Notes under the pieces: generated by a model
What the model was told of the DNA's origin: nothing
Database searches by the model: none
The model's input: the letters and a program-made list of their open reading frames with translations, nothing else
Source of the DNA: Nitzschia sp. DOCU1
Taxonomy: Eukaryota; Bacillariophyta; Bacillariophyceae; Bacillariales; Bacillariaceae
Direction of reading: 5' to 3'
DNA: 64,000 nt
Assembly: GCA_951394045.1 (NCBI GenBank)
Contig: OX595986.1
Location: 4,741,534 to 4,805,533, forward strand
Program-made: the position numbers and the translations under genes
In this document: piece by piece, positions 1 through 9,437 of the stretch
Numbering within the stretch: the first letter of the stretch is position 1
Layout: each line of letters opens with the position of its first letter

Positions 1-513
1 TTTTCGTAAGAATCGGAGCAGCCGAAAATCGCTGTAAACATCTGGAAAGGCGTCCACCACTTTGACTTCCCGACCGTCAAGAGCTTTGACGGTCTTGTCA
101 GCAATCTTCTGCAAATCTCGTCCCAAGACAATCTTCATTGCCGCCAAGTGTCGCTGTTCTGCTTCGTCGGTACATGCCCAAGAAGGGAGATTCAAGTTGG
201 ACTGAGTCTTGGCGACTCCCCATGGATCAACATCAGCAACACTGAGGGCGGTTGGGCTGGCAGGGACCTTTTCAAGGCTTCGCTTTAGAAGCCGCACCTT
301 CCAAGGATTTCGAAGCCTTCTTTGTTGCTGCTTCTGAATTGCAGGAAGCGGGTAGTAAGTTGTCTCTACCTTTTCTGGCTCTGGGTTAACCGAAATCGGA
401 GCCGGTCGTATATGGCGCCGCAACAACGTCGCGGTGTTGAGCTCCAACGCGCCGATGAGCGGGAAGCAGCTGGCCAAAAGTGTAAGGATATGTATTCTAA
501 TCTTTCTATTCAT
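1..513 (-). CDS. CRAL-TRIO (Sec14-like) lipid-transfer protein, N-terminal part
   Basis: The reading frame is open from an ATG at 513 down to the window edge, so only about 171 N-terminal residues are visible and the C-terminus lies outside. The first 22 residues are hydrophobic (starting MNRKIRIHILTLLASC) and look like a signal peptide or anchor. A basic stretch follows, and then a segment ending DFRLLRFLRK, which matches the start of the CRAL-TRIO N-terminal helical region ('LLRFLRARKF' in Sec14-type proteins). Family members bind a hydrophobic ligand such as a phosphoinositide or tocopherol and move it between membranes. The lipid-binding pocket is not in the window, so family membership rests on this one motif and its position. 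A signal sequence would be uncommon for cytosolic Sec14 proteins and may mean ER or plastid routing. Confidence 0.5.
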   Translation of the reverse strand, partial: MNRKIRIHILTLLASCFPLIGALELNTATLLRRHIRPAPISVNPEPEKVETTYYPLPAIQKQQQRRLRNPWKVRLLKRSLEKVPASPTALSVADVDPWGVAKTQSNLNLPSWACTDEAEQRHLAAMKIVLGRDLQKIADKTVKALDGREVKVVDAFPDVYSDFRLLRFLRK

Positions 514-1192
514 TGTAAAGTTTTGGTTTCTCGATGGATGAGTTTATGGGACAATGCCCCACCCAAGAGATAAGAGACACAAGAAGGAGTAGATTACCCC
601 CGATTTGGTATTCCTGTTGGGTATGATTTTAATGTTCCTTTCCCATTCATCATGTCAGGAAGGTGGTTCGTGTTCCTTGAATGCAATCTTGATTTCAGTG
701 AGGCTCTTTGGCTTCGACGGCTTTTTCCAATTGTTCCTCCGATAGCCCCCGCGTCACTATTCTTCGCAGTTTGTGCGCTCGTTCTCTGCACTTCCAATTC
801 GCCCTTCGTGTCTTCTTTTGCTGATGTCAGCGCGTAGTTTGACACCCTTCTGTTCGCTCGAGCGCTATTGAACGTGACGAAGTCGTGAATAAAAATGAGT
901 CCCATGAACGGGGAGCAAAACCGAAGACCTCGAGGAAGAGGTGCAGGGGCTCGCGCACAGACGGCCACGTCACATTTCGAAAAGATGCAAGCCCGAGAAC
1001 AGAAGTTTCGCTTTGGAGGGTGGCGACGATGAGATGAGGTTCTCTGTGTCGAATCTTTAGAAGTCTTTCATTGCGACGGATAACAGGACTGCTTCTCGAA
1101 TATTCCTTGTCCATTTGTTGAAGCGTTCGGAATTTGCTTGTGACGGAGTTGTCTGGTTGTGCTCGTTGTCATCCGCTGGCGACCAAAGACGA
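514..1192. other. intergenic, divergent 5' flanks
   Basis: This gap lies between the minus-strand CRAL-TRIO gene and the plus-strand PDZ gene, so it should hold both promoters. Open frames here have no domain-like sequence. I see no repeat or RNA gene. Confidence 0.5.
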
Positions 1193-2159
1193 ATGAGGCA
1201 TCGGACACCCTTTGTGGCGCTCGTCGGGTCGTTCGTCGTCGCCACTTTGGCGTTTGCGCCAGACGTCCGAAGACCGTCGTTATGTTCCCCGTTTATCTCT
1301 TCGCGTCGTCGATTCCAGACTAACAGTCGCCTCCACGAATCTGTCGAAAAGGGTGTGGAAGAGGCCACTGAAGTGAGCGCCTTGGAAGTGGAGGTCAAAG
1401 AAGCCTATCCCAATGCCAAGATTTTGACCATGGAGTTGAAGGAGCACGTACCACTGGGGTGCACAGTAGAAGAGAGCATGGACACGGAGAATGATCCATC
1501 CATTGTCTTTGTGAGCAAGGTGGTCGAAGGGGGCAATGCAGAAAAGGTGGGAATCAAAGTTGGTGACGTGATCATTGGTGTTACAGGGTTGTTCGGTGAC
1601 ATGACCCCAGTGTTTCAATCCGGTATCGAGAAAATGTAAGATTTGGACATGAAAGGAAGCGTCAACGCCTTGTTGTTTCGTAGCTCATCTATCTGCTTGA
1701 TGATATCCTTTGGAATCGAATGCTTTCACTCTCAGTAAGGGATTTGTGGCTTCGGTTCCTGAAGAAGAACCGCTGCTGCTACAACTTGCTCGGGGAACTG
1801 GCGTGTTGGAACGGCACGAGGCTACCGTGGTTGATTTGTGTCAGTCTCCTGGCTCTTCGGATAAGGAAGTGGAAGAGTGCGTTGTCGACTTTTTGGCATC
1901 GGGCTACGACACATCGCCCGTAGTCGACCCAAATGAGGAGTGCGTATTGGACGACGATTCCGCGGATTGTATGCTAGATAACATGATGGCGTTATGGGCC
2001 GATGAGCTCCCACCCCCTCCAACAACATCCGGTATTACTGACGCTAATAATGGAGAGATGTCTGCGAAGAAGCCGAAACCATGGAGCTCTCGGTCGTCAG
2101 GGTCGGGTACATTTGTCCGCGATCCCGTCACAGGGCAAATGCGAAATATCGACGCATAG
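1193..2159 (+). CDS. plastid-targeted PDZ-domain protein
   Basis: Two exons, 1193-1635 and 1736-2159, are joined across a 100-base GT-AG intron (1636-1735; donor GTAAG, acceptor CTCTCAG) to give 288 residues. The start is the ATG at 1193. The first 18 residues are a hydrophobic signal peptide ending in LAFAP, the diatom 'ASAFAP' cleavage context, followed by a basic Ser/Arg-rich transit-like stretch, so import into the complex plastid is likely. Residues about 80-170 form a PDZ-like domain: a GCTVEES strand, the VSKVVEGGNAEKVGIKVGD core, then, across the splice, SGIEKIKGFVA and LARGTGVLERHE. Plant and algal chloroplast PDZ proteins have a similar core. The C-terminal third is acidic, then proline-rich, and ends in a DPVTGQMRNIDA-like tail. 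PDZ domains bind C-terminal peptides; the partner is unknown. Confidence 0.75.
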
Positions 2160-2382
2160 AGCTACAATAGATATAATACTAAAGACTGATACCTCTGTAT
2201 TTCAAAAATAGAAAGCACTACTTGTTTTATGGAAGTCAACTTGATTTCTTCATGGGCAATCGGTACTTGTTGAGGCCCGGAATCGGCGCCCACACTACCT
2301 GCCGATACTTCAAAACCGTGTAAAAATAATGATAATACCTCTAAATTGCACTTGTCTTTTGGATTATTCAAATCATACTCTT

Positions 2383-4055
2383 TTACAGCTCATCTTTGCC
2401 AAAGTCTGGTGGCTTTGCTTCCGACGATTCCGTTGCAGCGGGCCCCGGAGATTGTGTTGTTTCCTCCTCTTCGTCGCCGTCTTCCTCCTCCTCTCCATCT
2501 TCCTCGACGTAAAACGTGTGTGTCAAAATGTCATAGTTTGGACAAAAGTGATAGCTCGTGGTAAACCCATCCATTACCGGGTCGTCGAGATGTCGATGGA
2601 CCACCATAACCAACATGTTTGGTTCCGAATTGATATGGACGGCAGCATCGGGAAAGTGAATACCACCGAGGGTAGCATTCGCGTCTTGACCACAAAACAA
2701 AAATACATTGGCAACTTGATTCGGTTTGTCCACTACAAAGTGCTTGGTGGGCACTTTTGCCTTTGTAGCACCCGGTAGTTGGCAATGCTCGGGCGGTTTG
2801 GGATCCGTGGCATCAAATCCTTGGAGGTCTTCCTCTGTACAAGTTGGTAACACCGAAACTCCGTTTGTATCCTTGTAGATATCAAATAGTTCGACGCGAT
2901 GATTATCGTATTGCTCGCCAAACTCTAGAGTGGGCCAATCGAGAGCGACGCGGGCCAAATCATAAAATCTGCTCGCCAACAAGTGCACCAACTGGCCCTG
3001 TTTCGTCATATCATTGACTGTCAAAAAGGGAACTTGAGTTCCGTCGGGTGTCAAAAAGTATTTTAATGCATTGCATTCTTCCGGGGTAGTAAAGTTCCGA
3101 ATACGAAAGATATTGGACGTTGGTCGCTCGTGAAAGACTTGCAGTTGAAACTTGTCGTCTTCAAAAGTCCACGAACGATTGACGATTTCCCACGAATTTG
3201 GGAATTTAACATCCCCACATGCATATGGCGCCAACTCGTTCGCCATTTGGTGTCGGACTCTGGATTGAAAGGCGCGTTCCTCTTCTTGTTTAGAAATCGA
3301 TCGGTTGACTTCGACTTCCATGCACTCAGTAATAGCATCCACCAGTTCTAATGGATCCAAGCGGTCCCCCCATTCCTTCTCGATCTTCTTTTCGCACGTT
3401 TCCAGCATATTTTCGGCTTGATCAGACGCCCTGGTTTGATCGTCTTCATGCTTAACCTTCCACTCCTTGTCAATCGTAATCCCTGTTGTTACCGTTTCAA
3501 AGAACAAGTAGAGACACGACTGTTTGTGAGCCTATTCTTCTCATGATGGAACCAAAAAGCCCCGTGCCGGTATCGACCACCCATTGTTCCATCTTACTTA
3601 CTTTGTCTCTCTTGATCATTGACTTGAAAGTATGCCGTCCTGCAATCCCCCGGAATCATGCACTCGCCCGTCGTTTTGCTGGGCATTTCTCGAATTTGAA
3701 ATTCGTGTCCTATGTAGGAACTAATGGCTGTCCCAGATCCATAGGGATATCCTTTTCCATCTTCACTGTTGGATCGGTACTCGACTGGATCCGTCGATCG
3801 ATTGATCCAAAAGATATCGACGCGACGCCCCGATTGATTATTAAAGACAAAGCCGCGTTGAGTCGGTACTTCTCGTCGTTCGATGCCCAATCCAAAGGAG
3901 TTCACGGACGAAGGAAGAAGCAGAAATACAACAGACGCAAGGAGCATGAGGTTCCATGTCCTCAAAGGGGGTCGGAACGCCCCATAAGCTCGTCGATGAC
4001 TCTCATCCAAATCCGCCAGGAGCGAAGAGTTGCCGCGAGTAACAATTGACTTCAT
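2383..4055 (-). CDS. ER prolyl 4-hydroxylase-like 2-oxoglutarate oxygenase, ends KDEL
   Basis: Exon 1 (4055-3602) and exon 2 (3482-2383) join across a 119-base intron (donor GTAAGT, acceptor ACAACAG) to give about 517 residues. The junction reads VNDQERQ-R-ITIDKEW. Residues about 34-52 are a signal anchor. A beta-rich module follows (GRRVDIFWINR, SYIGHEFQIREMPS) of the kind found at the N-terminus of stramenopile P4H proteins; it is followed by a helical linker and then a P4H-type jelly-roll domain (from about 275: SNIFRIRNFTTPEEC; about 426: GGIHFPDAAVHI; then YHFCP). The protein ends in a canonical KDEL retrieval signal after an acidic tail, so it should sit in the ER lumen. The usual HxD iron ligand pair is not obvious: the matching stretch reads NHRVELFD. 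It may therefore be a divergent enzyme or an inactive relative. Confidence 0.72.
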
Positions 4056-4567
4056 GACGTTGACAGAATAATTCCCGGGGTAACCACGTTCAATCAGAGG
4101 AGGCAGGCGATGGGTCCAAGAGGAGGCAACTGCTTTGGATCAATATAGTGTTCGAAAGTGGCGAGAAAAGGTATAATAAAGGAACCAGAAGGTTGTCCAT
4201 ATACTTTTGACTTTTGGTCATTGTTTGTGTACCATTGCGAAGTGCCAACGACGAGACATGAGAAGCGGCCGGCGGTGAAAACGAATACATCTGTGATCAA
4301 TCCGAACCCTTTCGTTACCACCGCGTGAAAATTCCAGAATTCCGGATTCCTTCCTTCGTTCGTCCGTCGCTCGTCGAAAAGTAGCCGTTTGAGTGCGCGC
4401 CCGTCGTGCTTGCATGCCTACCCATTTGCGAGAAATCTATTTGAGCGCGCTCATCTTTTGTCATCATCTTCCTCACACTTTTCTTTCTTGTCAACAACAG
4501 CACAACCCAAAAGCACCTCTACAGCTCTTTGAAAGTCTTAGTTTCCTTTACTCTAGCAGTATTCATC
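4056..4567. promoter_or_regulatory. divergent intergenic region
   Basis: About 510 bases separate the start codons of the KDEL oxygenase (minus) and the coiled-coil gene (plus), so a shared bidirectional promoter is likely. GCGCGC-type and TCGTTCG-rich stretches occur near 4350-4450. No convincing ORF or specific factor site was identified. Confidence 0.35.
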
Positions 4568-5824
4568 ATGAAGTACGGCTTTGAAGATCCATTGGAAGCC
4601 TCCAATTCGCCTCCAACCCGTGAACAAGTCCAGACGGCGGCAACGAAAGCAGCAGCAGCGACAGCCTTGTCGTCGTCAAAATCTCCTTTTGACTCAACCT
4701 TGTCTCCCATGGCGCTTGCCGAGTCTCCTGTGGCGAACAAGGATGTTAGCATGATCACAACCCGTCGCTCTCGTCCAACCTTGTATGCGCCGGGTTCGTC
4801 TTCTTCTTCCGCCACCAAAGACTTCTTCGTGTCGCCATCCGGCATGACACCCGACGCCAAACGGTTGAAGCAGCAGCAGCTCGACAAGGACACCGCCACT
4901 CCCACGACTACGAGCGACAAAGCACCTGTCTCTCGGATTGAGTACCCGGATAGTAATAAGATTCCCGTGCCATCCAAGCCTACTTTGAGAAACTTGTTGA
5001 AGCAAGCCCTCAAGAGCAAGCAACGAGATCAGTTGGATTTGGCAGCACCTGGCATTTTGAGTTTGCAGCATGTTTTGTTGCCCGCCATTGCCTTGCAAGA
5101 GGAAGCCGCACTCAAAAAGGTACAAGCCAAGATTCAGCGGGATGCTCCCGAACACAAGGCCGTGGTGGAAGAAGGGCGGCGTCTCATTCGAGCGAGTATT
5201 CGCAATGCCATGCTAGCCGTGGAAGCCAATCGTCACAAACGCAACCAATTGCAAGAGATTCGTCGTCAAGAGGCGGCGGCTCGTGCACAACAGGAAAAGT
5301 TGGTCTTGCGTCAAGAACGGGAGCGACAACGACGGCTAGATTTGGAGTCCAAGCGTCAGACGGCGGAAGAAGTACGTCAACAGCGTCTCAAGGACTTGAG
5401 GCGTCAACACAATCGAAAGCTTTATACGGAGATTGTTTCCTTGACTCGAAGCATCACTCAGTTGCAAAAGGAAGAAAAAATGTGGAAAGAAGCGCTGGAA
5501 AAGCAAGAAGAATGGAAGGCTGCGGCTCCAGTCGACAATCATGCTACCGACGACGACGACGCAGATAGTACGCCGCACACTGGCGAGGCCGGCAAGAATG
5601 TGGCGGCGCTCTTGAAGGAACGTACTAGTGTTACGATTCAAGACATGATATTGGCATCCAAGCGTATCCAACAAGGCCTCAGTCACGTCTTGGAGATTAT
5701 GAAGGATTCGCAGTTGACACAGCAACAACTTTACAAGGAATATCGTCAGAACCATCACTTCCAGGGTTACCAAGGCGTCCGCAATCCTCGGGACTTGATT
5801 CGATTCCTCAGTCAAGAAGACTAG
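4568..5824 (+). CDS. coiled-coil protein of unknown function
   Basis: A single exon of 418 residues. I chose the ATG at 4568 (MKYGFEDPLEASNSP); the frame stays open upstream but has no other ATG. Residues 1-130 are low-complexity and rich in Ala, Ser and Thr. Residues about 150-310 are strongly helical and charged (runs of Arg, Gln and Glu such as VLRQERERQRRLDLESK), predicting a long coiled coil. An acidic DDDDAD linker and a second helical C-terminal segment (QDMILASKRIQQGLSHVLEIM) follow. No catalytic motif, membrane segment or targeting signal is visible. The layout suits a structural or scaffold component, but I do not recognise a family. Confidence 0.6.
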   Translation: MKYGFEDPLEASNSPPTREQVQTAATKAAAATALSSSKSPFDSTLSPMALAESPVANKDVSMITTRRSRPTLYAPGSSSSSATKDFFVSPSGMTPDAKRLKQQQLDKDTATPTTTSDKAPVSRIEYPDSNKIPVPSKPTLRNLLKQALKSKQRDQLDLAAPGILSLQHVLLPAIALQEEAALKKVQAKIQRDAPEHKAVVEEGRRLIRASIRNAMLAVEANRHKRNQLQEIRRQEAAARAQQEKLVLRQERERQRRLDLESKRQTAEEVRQQRLKDLRRQHNRKLYTEIVSLTRSITQLQKEEKMWKEALEKQEEWKAAAPVDNHATDDDDADSTPHTGEAGKNVAALLKERTSVTIQDMILASKRIQQGLSHVLEIMKDSQLTQQQLYKEYRQNHHFQGYQGVRNPRDLIRFLSQED

Positions 5825-6180
5825 TTAGCTAGAAGCGCCATACATTACATGGGGAGAGTGAATAGGGGCATGGCGTTGTGGGGGAACGGGAAAGCCCAGT
5901 GTGCGTCGATTCCTCCAACTAGCCTTTGTTGCACTACCAGACTTCTTTGAATAATCCTGTAGTTTCTTAGTATGACTTTAGCAGCTGTCAATGGTAGTTC
6001 ACTTATCTGGAGTCTCGAGGGCCCTCTACTTCCAGTTCGAGTTAAAGCTACTATAGTCTAGCAAGTTGCCTACACGCCGGGTGTCCATCGCCGCGGTTTT
6101 GAGTGTTGTTGATCCTGGCCTCTAATGAAAGATACTGGGACCGAACTTGGACACGGCGTTGCAATCCAAGCACTTAAATG
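5825..6180. other. intergenic, convergent 3' flanks
   Basis: This region lies between two converging genes (coiled-coil, plus; phospholipase-like, minus). I see nothing beyond presumed 3' untranslated sequence. Confidence 0.5.
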
Positions 6181-6939
6181 CTATAGCTCGATCTTTTCGT
6201 CGGCGGGTATTGGCTCATCGTCCATGCCATCACTTTCCTCCTCGCTAGTAGACTCTGGAGTCTCCATTTTAATCTTGTCAAACATAGCTTTCATGGGGTT
6301 TTCTTTGATGACAATAGCGTCTGGATACTTTAATAGCAACTTTTGAAATAGACCAGCCATTTTGCTGGTCGTTTCAGCTTTGGCCACCAAGTCCTTGGCC
6401 TTATCAACATTTTCAGGTGAATTCTTTTTATAAAAGTTTCGAATCGCGGCTTCCCTTTTGGAATCGGCCTTATCTTTGGGTGCACACTCGCAGACTTGGT
6501 ATTGAGATTCGTCAAACTTTTTGCATCCAGCCAATTTCATCATCATCAAGTTTAAACTAATGTCCTTGTTACATTTTTCGTCGTCTTCGCCACAAGCTTT
6601 CTTTGCGCAAGTTTCAAATGTGTCATCGCAAGTCTTCTTGGCCATTCCGCAGATTTGATAGCACGCATGCCATTGGTGGCAGCAGCTCTCATAAGGGGCC
6701 GCTTCATCACCATCGCCTCCTGCGTTCATGCTGACCATGCCGACACCCATGGTCGAGCATCCCGTAGATTCAAACTTTGTGCGAGACTTTGGTACTGGTG
6801 TGTAGCCTGCACTGCATTTAAAGTTGGGGCAATTCTTGTTCATCATGTCGTCCATGTTAAAATCTTGGGCGTCCACGACGGCGACAAAGACGGCCATGAT
6901 GAAGGCGCTAATACGAGCGAGAAAACTCGACCACTTCAT
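6181..6939 (-). CDS. secreted group XII-type phospholipase A2-like protein, altered active site
   Basis: A single exon of 252 residues from the ATG at 6939. Residues 1-24 are a signal peptide (cleavage near VDA-QDF). The Cys pattern around residues 86-111 (CC, CY, CG, CD, C) matches the phospholipase A2 group XII signature, which is normally CCxxHDxCYxxCG. Here the stretch reads CCHQWHACYQICG, so Trp90-His91 occupy the positions of the catalytic His-Asp pair. A further Cys-rich stretch ends at CEC (about 155). A long Lys/Glu-rich tail, not present in the animal enzymes as I know them, ends in EKIEL, which resembles but does not match a KDEL signal. It is probably secreted or held in the secretory pathway. 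Because the catalytic dyad is replaced, it may bind lipid without hydrolysing it, as in the animal PLA2G12B branch. Confidence 0.65.
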   Translation of the reverse strand: MKWSSFLARISAFIMAVFVAVVDAQDFNMDDMMNKNCPNFKCSAGYTPVPKSRTKFESTGCSTMGVGMVSMNAGGDGDEAAPYESCCHQWHACYQICGMAKKTCDDTFETCAKKACGEDDEKCNKDISLNLMMMKLAGCKKFDESQYQVCECAPKDKADSKREAAIRNFYKKNSPENVDKAKDLVAKAETTSKMAGLFQKLLLKYPDAIVIKENPMKAMFDKIKMETPESTSEEESDGMDDEPIPADEKIEL

Positions 6940-9437
6940 GATTCCAAGTTATTGATACGTGATGGCGGGGCTGCTTGCTAGAATGACAATAGATAGGCTA
7001 GCTCTGCTAAATACGCTAGCAGCGGCATTGCAACGCTCGAACACACCGCCTGCGGTAAAGCGAGAACGCCACGTGGAAAGGATCTTCTAAGATCGGGTGT
7101 TCAGTCGAAGGGATCGGAAAGCAAGTTTCCCGCCCGCCCGCCGCGCCTACTACCACTGCCGCCATGTTCCAGTCTCCTGATGATAAATGCTATTATCTAT
7201 TTCATAGCGAGCACAAATCGCCATCTGCCACAGACTTATTCGCTCGCTGCGAGTTCGTCTCCCCATTCCACAGTTCAGTTTCTGCTATGATGCAGTCAAT
7301 AGTAGATGCTGTTGTTGTCGTGTGGTGGAAGACGGTGGCGGAGGAGGACCGGCCCAAGGCGGGGGACGTACGGTAGTCGTCGTTCTTCTTGTAGCGCAGA
7401 GGACCACCACAAGAACGAAGAAAGTGGCGAGGGGACTGGGTAAGCGGCCGCTGACTCAGCAGTGGGGGCAATTTTGACGACTTCGAAACGTCGAACTGTG
7501 AGCAAATAGCTTTCAGTCCGCAGAAGCATGATGATGAGGTGCTGGTGCAGCTGCATTTCGAAGAAGAAATACACAGAAAAGTATGAAAATACGGTCAGTC
7601 CAACAGTAGTAGTTGTTGCTGTACAAGAAGAGCAGAGGAGTTACTTTGACGAAAAGCGTTTTCTACCACCCAATACTCTACTAGAAGAGAGGGGAGGTGG
7701 TGCGGAGGACCGGTCCTCACGATCGCACCACGACGACTGCTGCTGAGGAATAGGTAGCCTACCGGTAGTTACGATAGAAGTGCTCGTACTCTAGGCATCG
7801 ACGATGGATGCTCCCCTCTGAAAAAGGATGATGCAGTCCAACATAAATGGCGGAACCGCAAGGCTAAACTAGGTAATTGCATCGATGATGATGCGCTCAG
7901 ATTGAGAAATGATCCACCTTATTTGGAGAAGTTCTTGTAGGAACCCCAAATAATTGCATTGCAGGTCAACAATTCGACGCGTCATTACGTGCGTTAACTT
8001 TCACCTGTACAGTCCACGGCAACCAAGATGCACGTCGTCGTTTCCACTGAATTATTGACTGACGCACTTCAACCTCCCTTCTCGGAAGGGAACAAAGTGA
8101 AAAAGATGAAGTGTGACTTCACCTACGACATGCATTTTTTAAGTGAATCTGTTCGTGTGTATTCACACGCGAAGACGACAGCTAAATAGTGGATTGATAA
8201 GTCGAATATGTTCACATAGCGCTTACTGGAACTCCATATGAAGGGCAGCTGCCTTCTTGGTTCTGAACGTTGGTTTGCTATTTTATTTGCTCATTGTAGC
8301 GTTCCCTCAAGAATTCTCGATTGTAAAGGCTTGGATTTCCCTCCACTCTCCCATTTTCTTCGCTCCAGCTGGTTTCATCAAAGCATTGGAAATATTGTAA
8401 AACAAAACAACAACACTGAAACACCGACCATCTTCTCAACCAAAGAGCATCAAAAGAGTCAGGTCGACAAGGGTTGCATCAGTATTGTGGAAGCTTTTCT
8501 TGTCCAAAGATCACTCGAGAGGACGGGTTACTGTTTGGTGAGTCATTTCCGTGACTGATATGTGAAAAGCTTGGACTGGGAGTGCCGCTCTCGGCATTCC
8601 TTTCCCTAAAGCTCTTTTTGTGCCTTTTTCGTGTTTGACACAAGTACCCTTCCAGCATCATATCGTCTTCTTGCCATGTGCCGTTGTGTTTCCGGCTGAC
8701 GGTGACAATTCTTGTTTGTGGATGGGCGCCGCTGTTCTTCTTCTTCGATGTTTCGAGCTTGGACTGGGAGTGCCGCTCTCAGGATTCTTTCCCCTGCCTG
8801 TGGCTTTCTTTGTGCCCTTTTCGTGTTCGCGACAAGCAAGAATCCTTTCATCATATCGTCTCTGATCAGTACCGGTATGTTTCCGGCCAATGATGAAGAT
8901 TGTCTGTCAACGGAGCGACATTTTTCTTCTTCGTTGTTTCGTTGTCATCGTGCCTTGCGTGTCATCATTGTCTTGCCGTCGCCTTACTCCAGATTGGGTC
9001 TGGATCTACAGCACGTGTTGTTTGCCAACAACCCATCGTCCTCGTTCAGCCGCCGGCTGCCCCGTTGGATACAGCTGCCTCGAATGCGTCATTTCCCGCG
9101 CTAGGCAGTCCAATAATGAGGCTGGTTTCTGGCGCGTCACAGGGGGGCAGGCTCAGAGAAAGCGCTTCCTTAATTGAAAATTGATGAGGTCATCCACCTT
9201 CGCCGTTAAATATCAGTACCCACGCAGTTCAGTGCCAGCTCCATCAAAAGAAGAACACTGCAAAACTGAACATGCCAATTCCAAGAGAACAATGTAATAG
9301 TGGAACGCGTTATGGGAGGGAGGGAGAGGGTTCATATCATTTTTCTACTTGGCTTCGCTTTCCCGAAATGGCCTGCTGTTTGTCGAACATCGCTATATGC
9401 CCCCGAACCCCCGAACCCCAAGCAATGATCCTCGTCG
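6940..9437. other. 2.5-kb gene-poor intergenic region
   Basis: Frames here are short, overlap one another and carry no recognisable domain. Visible structure is limited to a 188-base imperfect tandem duplication (listed separately) and short simple-sequence stretches. It may hold promoters of the two flanking genes or a non-coding RNA, but I cannot show either. Confidence 0.5.
8568..8942. repeat. imperfect tandem duplication, two ~188-base units
   Basis: Unit 1 (8568-8755) and unit 2 (8756-8942) both begin AGCTTGGACTGGGAGTGCCG and end in TTCTTC...TGTTTCG, with matching landmarks between (TTTTCGTGTT, CATCATATCGTCT, TGTTTCCGGC). Differences are scattered along the unit, so the duplication is not very recent. 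The units do not share a conserved open frame. Confidence 0.75.

Noticed and set aside
594..1398. minus-strand frames upstream of and overlapping the PDZ gene
   Set aside because: No domain or compositional support; they overlap the promoter and first exon of a well-supported gene.
4090..4503. short minus-strand frames between the KDEL oxygenase and the coiled-coil gene
   Set aside because: Mutually overlapping frames with no shared motif, in a region best read as a bidirectional promoter.
8620..9184. several overlapping plus-strand frames of 70-130 codons
   Set aside because: Their Phe/Ser/Cys-rich translation comes from CTT/TTC-rich DNA in the 188-base duplication; the frame is not conserved between the two units.
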